Source: Stercoripulliclostridium_A sp045535235
GTDB taxonomy: Bacteria; Bacillota; Clostridia; Christensenellales; DTU072
Direction: 5' to 3'
Length of the DNA: 64,000 nt
Assembly: GCA_045535235.1 (NCBI GenBank)
Contig: JAZSLG010000071.1
Span: forward strand, 6,985-70,984
How positions within the stretch are numbered: position 1 is the first letter of the stretch; each line of letters starts with the position of its first letter. A model generated the notes under the pieces. The model worked only from the letters and a program-made list of their open reading frames with translations, had not been told where the DNA came from and searched no databases. Positions 1 to 7,618 of this stretch are shown here, in pieces. A program made the translations under genes and the position numbers.

Positions 1-10
1 TTGTAATTGG

Positions 11-36
11 AAGAACACCGATAGGTGTTCTTTTTT
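11..36 (+). terminator. Intrinsic terminator of an upstream gene
   Basis: The arms AAGAACACC (11-19) and GGTGTTCTT (24-32) pair around a GATA loop and run into a T tract ending at 36. It most likely ends a gene lying to the left of the window. Confidence 0.85.
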
Positions 37-93
37 AGGTACAAATGATTATCTAATTACGTGCTAATCGGTGTTTTTTAATTGTGGGAGCTA

Positions 94-122
94 TTGAAAA
101 AAACTAAATTGTGTTATACAAT
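94..122 (+). promoter_or_regulatory. Sigma-A-type promoter for the ABM monooxygenase gene
   Basis: TTGAAA (94-99) and TACAAT (117-122) are separated by 17 bases. They sit about 27 bases upstream of the probable start codon, and an AGAAAGG ribosome site lies between. Confidence 0.65.
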
Positions 123-148
123 AATAGTATTCTAGAAAGGGCGTCAAC

Positions 149-493
149 TTGGTGATTTATATGGCGATAATGGTTAATATCTATTATACCGGTAAAGATG
201 GAAATGCCGTAAAGTTTGCAAAAGAGATGACTGAAAGCGGAATTGTTAGTCAAATTCGTGCCGAAGAAGGCAATTTGAAATATGAATATTGCTTTTTGAT
301 GGAGGATCGCGAAACAGTGCTTCTAATTGATAGTTGGGTGAATCAACAAGCTCTTGATTTACACCATGCGTCGCCCATGATGCAAAATATAATAGACTTG
401 CGTGAAAAATATAATCTCTCTATGAGGGTGGAAAGATATATATTGGATGAGGCAGGTATTCCCGAAAAAGACAAGGCGTTCATTCGAGGTTAA
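149..493 (+). CDS. Antibiotic biosynthesis monooxygenase (ABM)/quinol monooxygenase-like small protein
   Basis: This small cytoplasmic protein of about 110 residues has the size and pattern of the dimeric ABM fold (YgiN-like). The visible signs are a MVNIYYTGKDG first strand, an EEGNLKYEYCF segment, a LLIDSWVNQQALDLHHASP segment, and a C-terminal strand. Family members oxidise quinols or aromatic compounds without a cofactor, or act as heme or stress proteins; the substrate here cannot be told. The start is uncertain. TTG at 149 has AGAAAGG 8 bases upstream. GTG at 152 and ATG at 161 or 170 are alternatives, and the recognisable fold begins at the 170 start. It has its own promoter and no operon partner. 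Confidence 0.75.
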   Translation: MVIYMAIMVNIYYTGKDGNAVKFAKEMTESGIVSQIRAEEGNLKYEYCFLMEDRETVLLIDSWVNQQALDLHHASPMMQNIIDLREKYNLSMRVERYILDEAGIPEKDKAFIRG

Positions 494-600
494 GGTTTTA
501 TTGGAATCATATTATTAAAGGGGATAATCCAAAGTGTAAAAAGGGCATTGGTCTTTTGATATATTGTAGGTATTACGGGTTTTACAAAGGAGAAGGCGGG

Positions 601-1518
601 ATGAGGTTAGTAGATATAGGAAGTACTTTCGTTTTAGAAAAAGTTGGTACCCAAGAAAGAGAATATTACGTTTTAATTGAGCCTATCGTAGAGTATAAGC
701 CCATTTTTTCAGGCGGAAGTTTTAGGGATAGGATTGCTCATAGGCGTGTCGTTCATATAAACGTGGTAGACGTTGATAGCAAATTTGAAAGGGTCTCCAA
801 GGATTCTGATTTTGGCAAGCACGTTTATGGAGCAAGCCTTGGGTCTTTGATTTATTGGAAAGATGAAACGGGCAAAAACGTGCCTTATCGTATTGTTGAA
901 ATAGATAATGAAAAAATAGTTTCTAGCGTAAAGCCTATTAAAAAGGTTGAATCTAAAAAAGAAATACAGACGCCAGAACCTAAAAAAGTAATTAATAAAT
1001 CAAGCGAAGAGAAAAGAATTAAGGTTTCGGAAAAAGAAAAACGAGAGTATGCAACTGCTTTAGAAATAGTTAGAGAACAAGTTAAAAACAATCAAGGATT
1101 AATCGTTTTGTGGAGACCACAGTGGACGCATGATTTTTGTTTTGTCGTGGAATCTTTCGAATGGGATAAAAATGAACTCTTTTTTGTTGGGACCTGTTTC
1201 GTTGAAGGAAAGGTTCATCAAAGGAATAGGCGATTTCTGGCAAGGCATGAATTCAAACTATACGACGGTGTATATCTATCAAAAATACAATTCACTTATA
1301 AATATTTGCCTATAACGATAGAAAGAAAAGATTTTATCGAGTTGGATGAAAAATATATAAAAATAAAGGATGAACTCAATAACCTCATCATAGAGGAGAT
1401 TGGAGAGGATACTTTTGAGGGGTATAAATATTTGTATTGGGGGATGAAAAAGAAAATATTAAAGGAAAAGTACGGTATTGATTGGAAAACCCCGAAAGAA
1501 TTAAACCCTAATTTATAA
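601..1518 (+). CDS. Hypothetical protein with charged linker, function unknown
   Basis: I do not recognise this 305-residue protein. The start at ATG 601 is chosen because AAAGGAG (586-592) sits 8 bases upstream; an in-frame TTG further upstream lacks a ribosome site. Three parts are visible: an N-terminal beta-rich region of about 115 residues (FVLEKVGTQEREYYVLIEP onward), a Lys/Glu-rich linker of about 40 residues, and a C-terminal aromatic-rich region containing a WRPQWTHDFCFVVESFEW segment and an RRFLARHEF segment. There is no signal peptide or membrane segment. It is followed after 18 bases by another unknown gene, so the two probably form an operon. Both lie next to the TIR-domain gene, which is the only functional hint. 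Confidence 0.7.
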   Translation: MRLVDIGSTFVLEKVGTQEREYYVLIEPIVEYKPIFSGGSFRDRIAHRRVVHINVVDVDSKFERVSKDSDFGKHVYGASLGSLIYWKDETGKNVPYRIVEIDNEKIVSSVKPIKKVESKKEIQTPEPKKVINKSSEEKRIKVSEKEKREYATALEIVREQVKNNQGLIVLWRPQWTHDFCFVVESFEWDKNELFFVGTCFVEGKVHQRNRRFLARHEFKLYDGVYLSKIQFTYKYLPITIERKDFIELDEKYIKIKDELNNLIIEEIGEDTFEGYKYLYWGMKKKILKEKYGIDWKTPKELNPNL

Positions 1519-1536
1519 ATAAAGGAAAGGAATAAC

Positions 1537-1956
1537 GTGAAAGAAAACAAAATTTTGGAAAACGGAAAGGGCAAATATTTGGATATCGTTGAGTACGATA
1601 AGGATATGGGCGAGTATAACATATCTGAAGAGGGATTAGCAAAACTCCGTGGCAAGTCCCTCATGGAACAAGTAGATTGCTACAAGGCGATTGCGACCAC
1701 CAGTTTGTGTAGCTATTCCTATGGAAGAGAGGACGGCAGTAGTTACCGAGGCATAGAGAATTCTTTTTGGACTGATAGCGATATTGAAGGAATTATTGTT
1801 GATAACGGCATAATTGTTGGCGTAAAAGCAAAAAAATTCTTGTACGGCTTATGCAATCTATTCCCCGGTGAAACAATAAATACCTATTCCGCTTGTGACG
1901 AGGACGGCACCGGTGGAAGGGATAGGGATGATTATCTAAGAATAGAAATAAAATAA
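1537..1956 (+). CDS. Hypothetical protein, function unknown
   Basis: This 139-residue protein starts at GTG 1537 with AAAGGAAAGG immediately upstream. It is soluble and acidic. A SYGREDGSSYRG motif and a YSACDEDGTGGRDRDD C-terminal segment, rich in Asp and Gly, are the most distinctive parts. No family is recognised. It is the second gene of a likely two-gene operon and ends at a terminator shared with the convergent TIR gene. Confidence 0.65.
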   Translation: MKENKILENGKGKYLDIVEYDKDMGEYNISEEGLAKLRGKSLMEQVDCYKAIATTSLCSYSYGREDGSSYRGIENSFWTDSDIEGIIVDNGIIVGVKAKKFLYGLCNLFPGETINTYSACDEDGTGGRDRDDYLRIEIK

Positions 1957-1982
1957 AAAAAGGAGGCAAAACCTCCTTTTTT
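1956..1982. terminator. Bidirectional terminator between convergent genes
   Basis: A-rich and T-rich flanks surround AAGGAGG/CCTCCTT arms (stem 1957-1966 with 1972-1981) and a CAAAA loop. The T run follows the hairpin on either strand, so it can end both the rightward unknown operon and the leftward TIR gene. Confidence 0.85.
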
Positions 1983-1990
1983 ATTTAACT

Positions 1991-2785
1991 TTAGTCGATG
2001 GGGTAATGATGTAAAATATGATTTATAAGTTTTAACGAGGAACGCTCAATTTCACTTGCATCAAAGGTGAAAATATCAAGTCCAGCAAGGAAAGGAAAAT
2101 GATTAAGTATATTATCATAATCTTGACTTTCCATAATACCATTGTTTTTTATATATACAGGCACAATTATTTTATTCTGTGAAAAAGCTGTTTCGTATTC
2201 TGCGCGAATAAACTTACTGTTAATTGAATTTTCGGATATTAGTAGGAGGAAAAATGGATGATTATCAATAGCATTTATTAGAGAAGAAACCCAATCAACG
2301 CCTACCAACAAATTGTCGAAAGACCAAAATTTTATGCCGTATTTTGAGAGATAGTCCATTATTGATGAAGCTACTTGAGCGTCACGCCGTGAGTAACTAA
2401 TAAAGAAGCCTTGCGCTAACAGTATCTTGCGAAAAACTTTATCTATTTGGCGTTTGGTATCAAAAGATAGTTCATTATTGCTATCAAGACAGTTTTCCAA
2501 ATCGATTTCCAATACGTTGTCTTTTCCCGTTTTTGCCACGTAATCAAGTTCGCTTTTTACCCATTTTGATGCCTCGGCATTTTTAGATCTACAATAAATA
2601 AACCATATCCTTGCATCAATTTCGTCTTGTATGAGCTTAATTATGGTGTTTTCATCATCCAAAGATTTCAAAAAGAAAAGTATAGGCTCGCAACCAATCG
2701 ATTCGAGATAATTTCGTATAAGTCTTACTTCATATAAGTCTTTATGTGAGTGTGAAACGAATATATAAATTTGATTATCCAACAT
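1991..2785 (-). CDS. Tandem double-TIR domain protein
   Basis: This 264-residue soluble protein consists of two successive TIR folds. The first begins IYIFVSHSHKD and contains SKNAEASKWVKSELDY; the second begins FFISYSRRDAQVASSIMDYL and contains SENSINSKFIRAEYETAF. In each, the Ser-x-Asn ... Glu motif matches the catalytic region of TIR domains, whose known activities are NAD+ cleavage or signal production in bacterial immunity. The start ATG at 2785 has GGAGG just upstream and excludes 26 residues of in-frame upstream sequence. There is no other domain, such as NACHT, SIR2 or a membrane segment. A defence role is inferred from the domain type. The XRE-type gene is divergent and starts 150 bases away. 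Confidence 0.85.
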   Translation of the reverse strand: MLDNQIYIFVSHSHKDLYEVRLIRNYLESIGCEPILFFLKSLDDENTIIKLIQDEIDARIWFIYCRSKNAEASKWVKSELDYVAKTGKDNVLEIDLENCLDSNNELSFDTKRQIDKVFRKILLAQGFFISYSRRDAQVASSIMDYLSKYGIKFWSFDNLLVGVDWVSSLINAIDNHPFFLLLISENSINSKFIRAEYETAFSQNKIIVPVYIKNNGIMESQDYDNILNHFPFLAGLDIFTFDASEIERSSLKLINHILHHYPID

Positions 2786-2881
2786 GCTTCCTCCGTTGTG
2801 TACATTAATTATATACTTTTTCTCCCGCTTTTGTAAAGATGAAACGTATTTTACACCAGCCATAACCTAGAAAATTGCTCA

Positions 2882-2910
2882 TTGATTTGTCTTATAGTAT
2901 ATGTTATAAT
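2882..2910 (+). promoter_or_regulatory. Promoter of the XRE-type regulator gene
   Basis: TTGATT (2882-2887) and TATAAT (2905-2910) are separated by 17 bases, with GAAGGAG 11 bases downstream. The promoter lies between the divergent TIR and regulator genes. Confidence 0.75.
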
Positions 2911-2934
2911 AAATTTATACGAAGGAGAGAATAT

Positions 2935-3252
2935 ATGGAAAGAAAATACATTATTGATTGGAAAAAGACCAGTAGAAATTTATATCTTTTGAGAAAAGAC
3001 AATATTGAATTACGCAAAAAAGTTTGTAAAGAATTGGATTTGCACAGGGAAGAATGTAGTGAAAACTGCAAAGAATGCAAATATGAAATGGATAGTAGCA
3101 TTAGTAGATACGAGTTATCGCAAGTTTTTAACGTTTCGGAAAGCGTAATTTTTAATTGGGAAAACAATAAAACCACGGTTCCTTATGAAGATTTGTTGTT
3201 CTATTGCCAATTGGCAGAGGTAAGTGTGGAGGACATCGTAGTTTTTGAGTGA
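2935..3252 (+). CDS. Small Cys-containing XRE-type helix-turn-helix protein
   Basis: This 105-residue protein starts at ATG 2935 behind GAAGGAG (2921-2927). The C-terminal half reads ISRYELSQVFNVSESVIFNWENNKTTVPYEDLLFYCQLAEV, a typical Cro/C1-type helix-turn-helix followed by the helix that ranks the sites. The N-terminal half is basic and carries Cys residues in a C-x4-C-x3-C-x2-C pattern (EECSENCKECKYEM), which could bind a metal or sense redox state. That is inference. It is probably a transcription factor acting on itself and perhaps on the divergent TIR gene. It ends at its own terminator. Confidence 0.75.
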   Translation: MERKYIIDWKKTSRNLYLLRKDNIELRKKVCKELDLHREECSENCKECKYEMDSSISRYELSQVFNVSESVIFNWENNKTTVPYEDLLFYCQLAEVSVEDIVVFE

Positions 3253-3325
3253 TAAAACTTAATGATAGTTTTATTAGTATCAAATGCCAACATTAACTAA
3301 TTAATAATTGATAAGAACTCATTTT

Positions 3326-3350
3326 AAGCCACGCTTGTCGTGGCTTTTTT
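3326..3350 (+). terminator. Intrinsic terminator after the XRE-type gene
   Basis: AAGCCACG (3326-3333) pairs with CGTGGCTT (3339-3346) around CTTGT, followed by a T run. It isolates the regulator gene from the vWA operon downstream. Confidence 0.85.
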
Positions 3351-3505
3351 ATAACGAAAAAAGGTCGCAAATTAATACCATGTCGCTTAGCTTTTTACAT
3401 TTTTGAAAAGGGCGAAAAATTTATATTTTTTACGAAAAAAAGATATTAATTAAAAATAGTTTTTAATATTAATATAAAAGTAGTATTTGTCGAAAAAAAG
3501 GGATA

Positions 3506-3534
3506 TTGACGGTCTTTTATTATAATGTTATAAT
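3506..3534 (+). promoter_or_regulatory. Strong promoter of the vWA-kinase-phosphatase operon
   Basis: TTGACG (3506-3511) and a perfect TATAAT (3529-3534) are 17 bases apart. The 5' leader of about 60 bases holds a small GGAC/GTCC hairpin (3545-3557). Upstream at 3450-3466 is an AT-rich dyad (TTAAAAA-TAG-TTTTTAA) that could be an UP element or operator. The ribosome site of the first gene is a near-perfect AAAGGAGGT. Confidence 0.8.
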
Positions 3535-3599
3535 AATATCACAAGGACGAAAAGTCCAAACAAAAAAGAAAAATTTTTTTAAGCCCAAAGGAGGTAAAT

Positions 3600-4319
3600 A
3601 TGGGATTAAATAGTGTAGGCGTATCAAGAAATATCGACATAGTATTTTGTATTGATGGAACTGGTAGCATGTCTCCTTGCCTTGATAAGGTAAAAGCTAA
3701 TGCAAGAAAGTTCTACATGGATTTCGTTGATGAAATGGTAAAAGACGGTACCAACGTTGATTGCTTAAACATGAAAGTTATTACTTTCCGTGATTACAAG
3801 GACGATGGCCCCAATGCAATGATAGAAAGTGAATGGTATGATATGACCGCAGGCGATGAAGACAAATATGAAAAGCACCTTAGCGGTATTATTGCAGACG
3901 GTGGCGGTGACGAACCCGAAAACGGATTGGAAGCTTTGTTCCAAGCAATGTGTACAAAATGGAATGCAAAGGGCGATAAGGATAGACAAATAATCGTATT
4001 GTTTACCGATGCGGATGCTCTTCCCTTAAAGGACCGTGAAGGCGTTTCCGGATATCCTGCAAATATGGTTGACCAAGATGGCTTGATTAAAGCTTGGTTC
4101 TGTACTCGCCCCGATTTTCTTTCACAAGGAGAATTTTCTCTAAGAGAAAGATGCAAGAGATTGGTTATGTTTGCTCCCGCAGGTAGCGCTTATGAAAATC
4201 TTTCCACTCTTTTGAATCGTAGCATTTTCAAACCTGTTGAGATGAATTCCGGTCTAGGTGAAATAGATTTTAGTGACGTAATTAAAATCGTTAAAGCATC
4301 TGCTAGCGCTGCGTCATAA
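3600..4319 (+). CDS. TerY-like von Willebrand A domain protein (vWA-1)
   Basis: The whole 239-residue protein is one vWA fold. The metal-binding MIDAS signature is DIVFCIDGTGSMS, with Asp19, Thr21 and Ser23. An ADGGGDEPENGLEAL loop supplies the usual distal residues, and IIVLFTDADAL supplies the later Asp. It has no signal peptide, so it acts in the cytoplasm. Known stand-alone TerY-type vWA proteins act as metal-dependent protein-binding scaffolds in operons with kinases and phosphatases. It is the first gene of the operon and closely resembles the third (5272-5967), which points to a duplication. The partner it binds is unknown. Confidence 0.88.
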   Translation: MGLNSVGVSRNIDIVFCIDGTGSMSPCLDKVKANARKFYMDFVDEMVKDGTNVDCLNMKVITFRDYKDDGPNAMIESEWYDMTAGDEDKYEKHLSGIIADGGGDEPENGLEALFQAMCTKWNAKGDKDRQIIVLFTDADALPLKDREGVSGYPANMVDQDGLIKAWFCTRPDFLSQGEFSLRERCKRLVMFAPAGSAYENLSTLLNRSIFKPVEMNSGLGEIDFSDVIKIVKASASAAS

Positions 4320-4362
4320 TTAGATTTCGGTTCAAACATTTTAATATTAATACAAAAATAAG

Positions 4363-4390
4363 TAATAAGCCGATTAATATCGGCTTATTA
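4363..4390 (+). promoter_or_regulatory. Perfect 12-bp intergenic hairpin just before a ribosome site
   Basis: TAATAAGCCGAT (4363-4374) is perfectly complementary to ATCGGCTTATTA (4379-4390), with a TAAT loop. There is no T tract, and CGAAGGAG of the next gene follows directly. It is more likely an mRNA-processing, stability or translation-tuning element than a terminator. The role is inferred. Confidence 0.6.
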
Positions 4391-4403
4391 CGAAGGAGAA
4401 GAT

Positions 4404-5261
4404 ATGTGTAAAAAGTACGTTAAAGTATATTGTCCTCAATCAAAATGTCATGGATTGGTTACAATTGAAAATAATAACGGCGTAGATCAAGTCGTTAACT
4501 TTTACGAAATAGATAATGATACCGCAAACAAGATAAAAACCGATTATGAAGGCAATCTTCCTATGGTTTCTCAACATTTGAAGCCTTGTGCTGATACAGG
4601 TAGGAGGGAGCCAAAATGTTGTGATAAAAAGCGTTCTTGTAAAGTTAAGACTGGTGAATTATGGTACCAATGCCTATATTGTTCCAATTTGGAATTGGCT
4701 AGAGAGAGCTCGGGTGGAGCAGAATTTTATTTCTTACTTGATGCTTCCGGCAGTATGAGTTATAGAGATAGGAAAGATGCTTCTAAGGCAGTAAGTAAAA
4801 TGATGCAATCTTTACAGGGAAACGGCAATACGTATAGTTTCGTACCTTGGGCTTGTAGGGCAACCTATTTGTTCCATAGGGAAACCAATTTGTATAAGAT
4901 GAATTCTGCATTAAGTCAATATGAAAATGATTTATGTGACGTAGGGGGAAGCACTGCTGCAGATGAAGCGTTTAAGTTTATATATTCAGACGTTATGAGT
5001 GCGAAGAAACCCGTAAGAATCATTTTGGTTACGGACGGATACTTTAACGACGATGATAGTGCTGTTAGAGCGAGAGATTTGTTGTTAAGAAAAAAAGACG
5101 TAGAAATCCTAGCTATTGGTATTACCGGGGCAAATGCTAGTACGCTAAAAAGAATAGGTACTGTTTCCGACTTCTCAATAGTTGTAGGTGAAAGTTCTGC
5201 TTTGATTAGTACGTTTGAAGAAATAACACAAATATTAAAGAATAACGGCAACAACTTCTAA
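4404..5261 (+). CDS. Cys-rich N-terminal zinc-binding region fused to a vWA domain (vWA-2)
   Basis: This 285-residue protein has two parts. Residues 1-95 hold nine cysteines (positions 2, 10, 15, 62, 72, 73, 79, 90, 93), ending in a C-x2-C pair (QCLYCSN). That looks like one or two zinc-ribbon-type folds. Residues 105-285 form a vWA domain with an intact MIDAS (LLDASGSMS; Asp113, Ser115, Ser117), a GGST loop and an IILVTDGYF strand. It is clearly different from vWA-1 and vWA-3. ATG 4404 follows GAAGGAG. It probably serves as an adaptor in the same complex as the kinase and phosphatase; this is inferred from the operon. Confidence 0.82.
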   Translation: MCKKYVKVYCPQSKCHGLVTIENNNGVDQVVNFYEIDNDTANKIKTDYEGNLPMVSQHLKPCADTGRREPKCCDKKRSCKVKTGELWYQCLYCSNLELARESSGGAEFYFLLDASGSMSYRDRKDASKAVSKMMQSLQGNGNTYSFVPWACRATYLFHRETNLYKMNSALSQYENDLCDVGGSTAADEAFKFIYSDVMSAKKPVRIILVTDGYFNDDDSAVRARDLLLRKKDVEILAIGITGANASTLKRIGTVSDFSIVVGESSALISTFEEITQILKNNGNNF

Positions 5262-5271
5262 GGAGGGAAAT

Positions 5272-5967
5272 ATGGGATTCAATCAATTAAGCAAAGAAAG
5301 GAAAATTGATATTGTTTTTTGCATTGATGCAACCAGCAGTATGGGCCATTGCATCGATAACGTAAAAAAGCACGCAAGAACGTTTTATCAAGAATTCGTT
5401 GATAAAATGACAAAAGAGTATAATAGTAAAGTTGACTCTCTTAGGGTACAAGTCATAGTTTTCCGTGATTTGGAATGTGACACCGAGGGGCTTGTTTGCA
5501 GTGAGTTCTTTGAATTACCTGCCGATACAAGCTATTTTGAAAACTATCTCGATAGAGTTACTCCTAGAGGTGGCGGAGATTATAAGGAAAGCGGTTTGGA
5601 AGCAATATATACTGCAATGACGACTGATTGGATAGCTAGAGGAAGCAACGATAGACAAGTTATTCTATTCTTTTCCGATGCCGACGCTATTGATTTTGGC
5701 GAAAAGGAAAATAGAACCGGTTATCCCAAAATTTGTGACCAAGCAACATTTTTGAACATGTGGCTATGTAGAATGGGAAATGCCAACAAGCTTAGCGAAA
5801 GATGCAAGAGAATGGTAATGTTTGCTCCTGCAAAATCGGTTTATGAAAAGTTGCAAGGAACGTTGAATAGGACTGCTTTTAAGGCAGTATTACCTCAAAA
5901 AGGAATGAAGGACGTTTCATTTGATGAAATAATGAAAATTCTTTGCGCTAGCGCATCCTCTATTTAA
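5272..5967 (+). CDS. TerY-like vWA domain protein (vWA-3), paralogue of vWA-1
   Basis: This 231-residue cytoplasmic vWA protein has the MIDAS region DIVFCIDATSSMG with Asp19, Thr21 and Ser23 at the same positions as vWA-1. A TPRGGGDYKESGLEAIYTAM loop and VILFFSDADAI strand also align. The common C-terminal RCKRMVMFAPAKSVYEKLQ segment confirms the duplication. It begins 10 bases after vWA-2 behind AAGGAGGG and is followed 27 bases later by the kinase gene. The presence of two similar copies suggests hetero-oligomers or two different clients, which is speculation. Confidence 0.88.
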   Translation: MGFNQLSKERKIDIVFCIDATSSMGHCIDNVKKHARTFYQEFVDKMTKEYNSKVDSLRVQVIVFRDLECDTEGLVCSEFFELPADTSYFENYLDRVTPRGGGDYKESGLEAIYTAMTTDWIARGSNDRQVILFFSDADAIDFGEKENRTGYPKICDQATFLNMWLCRMGNANKLSERCKRMVMFAPAKSVYEKLQGTLNRTAFKAVLPQKGMKDVSFDEIMKILCASASSI

Positions 5968-5994
5968 CAAAGGTGTTTAACGAAGGAGAAAAAA

Positions 5995-7605
5995 ATGATT
6001 TATCATAGTAAATATAATGTAAACCCTGCCGACGTTGTCGATGGTGCAATCAATTGGAAGATTACGGGCAACGGTGCATTTATCATCGCAGAATACGGTG
6101 GAACAAAGTATTTCGTTAAGAGATATACTATGGGTCCAAGAATGCCCACCTCTGAAATTCCAGAACCTGTTTATTCCGATAATAAAAAGACGGCGGACGC
6201 TTTGACACAAAAGCAGGAAGAAATCCGTCGTTTGTTTAAAAAGGCGGGACTTAACGTTGACACTCATCACATAGTTGTAGAGGAAGAAAACTTTTGGGAT
6301 GACGATAATATGTTCGTTACGGTTACTCGCGTAATACCCAACGAAAACGAAGGCTTTGATTACAAGAGACTTAGTCAAAAGGATTTCGTAAAATTGTGTT
6401 GCGATATAACGGAACTCATAAGAAAAATTCACGATGCCGGTGTTACGCATGGTGATTTGAAAGAAAAAAATATATTAATTCAAAACAATTCCGGCGCATT
6501 TGTACCTTATCTTATTGACTTTGATTCCTCCTATCCAAGTGATTATCCTACTAGAAAAAAGAGTGATGGTACTCCCATGCTTTCTGTTCCGATAGTATAT
6601 TCACCCGGTTATCAAAGTCCGGAAATCGCTATTAATAACTTTAATAATGATAATGGCGACGAGGTTGACACAACGTTAATTAGTAATAAAACGGACATTT
6701 TCACGTTGGCTTTAATTTTCCACAAGCTTTGGACTGGTATTTTCCCTACCGTTATAGGTGACGATTGTCCCGTTGCGGAAGCAGTATACATGAGAACGCC
6801 CATTAGATTAGACTCCAAGTTTGACGTAATCCTTGGAGCTAATAACGAGTGTAAATTCTCCGGCTTACTCGAGTGGATGCTTTCTAAAGAGGGTAAGGAT
6901 AGACCTACCGCACAACAAGTATTGGACGTTTTGAACGATAGGTTGGACGTAGGCGAGCATTTTGCTTACACGGGCGCTCCGCAAAGATTTGATTTGGATC
7001 CCCACCGCGTTCATGAAAGCGCAATAGAGATTTTGGATAGAGAAGCGCTAAGGGCACTTGGACTAAGATCTTTAGTAAAGATAACGGAAGGCGGTAATTA
7101 CAAATATCTTGTTAGAAAAACAGATGGCTCTGAGTTTAGGTACACGGTAGACGAACTCATAACTAACGGCTATGCTAAAGCAAAACCCATCAGTTTGGGT
7201 ACGCTTTTCCCCGAGGATAGCGCAGTTATTGAATTTGTAAGCGCCGATGAGATAGCTAAGCTAGGTGTAATTTCGATTGAGCCTCGTGATTTGGGCTTTA
7301 GAAAATTCTACTTTGTTAAGCTAATGAATGGTGGTGGATATACAGCGAGCAAGACTGCTTTGATTGATAGAGGAATTGCAAGGCTTAAACCTGTTACTCC
7401 CGTATCGATAGCTATGGACGACGCTCCTTGGCCCGAGCATGGTTCAAGTTATCGTAAAGAAAATCTCATAGCAAGAAAAATTATTAAGATAGAAAAAGTA
7501 GTGGAAGACGGTCAACACAAATATAAGATTATTTATGATGATGGTGGTACACAAAGTGAACGTATCGTTGCCGTAAGCTATCTTAAAATCATGAAAATAT
7601 TATAA
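5995..7605 (+). CDS. Ser/Thr protein kinase-like protein with C-terminal beta-rich region
   Basis: Residues 20-315 form a eukaryotic-like kinase domain. Visible parts are a GNGAF glycine loop, YFVKRY with Lys42 as the ATP-anchoring lysine, THGDLKEKN with catalytic Asp154 and Asn159, and LIDFDSS, where Asp175 is kept but the usual DFG glycine is Asp. SPGYQSPE resembles the activation-segment APE motif. Residues 335-536 have no clear family; they contain about three beta-rich stretches (around LGLRSLVKITEGGNYKYLVRK, EPRDLGFRKFYFVKL and IKIEKVVEDGQHKYKIIYDD) that could be SH3-like repeats. It lies between vWA-3 and a PP2C gene, the order expected of a vWA-kinase-phosphatase module. No membrane segment is present. 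Confidence 0.85.
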   Translation: MIYHSKYNVNPADVVDGAINWKITGNGAFIIAEYGGTKYFVKRYTMGPRMPTSEIPEPVYSDNKKTADALTQKQEEIRRLFKKAGLNVDTHHIVVEEENFWDDDNMFVTVTRVIPNENEGFDYKRLSQKDFVKLCCDITELIRKIHDAGVTHGDLKEKNILIQNNSGAFVPYLIDFDSSYPSDYPTRKKSDGTPMLSVPIVYSPGYQSPEIAINNFNNDNGDEVDTTLISNKTDIFTLALIFHKLWTGIFPTVIGDDCPVAEAVYMRTPIRLDSKFDVILGANNECKFSGLLEWMLSKEGKDRPTAQQVLDVLNDRLDVGEHFAYTGAPQRFDLDPHRVHESAIEILDREALRALGLRSLVKITEGGNYKYLVRKTDGSEFRYTVDELITNGYAKAKPISLGTLFPEDSAVIEFVSADEIAKLGVISIEPRDLGFRKFYFVKLMNGGGYTASKTALIDRGIARLKPVTPVSIAMDDAPWPEHGSSYRKENLIARKIIKIEKVVEDGQHKYKIIYDDGGTQSERIVAVSYLKIMKIL

Positions 7606-7618
7606 TGAGGAAATTGCC

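Noticed and set aside
3545..3557. GGACGAAAAGTCC, reminiscent of a small ribozyme core
   Set aside because: Only a four-pair hairpin is present; the other conserved elements of a hammerhead are absent.
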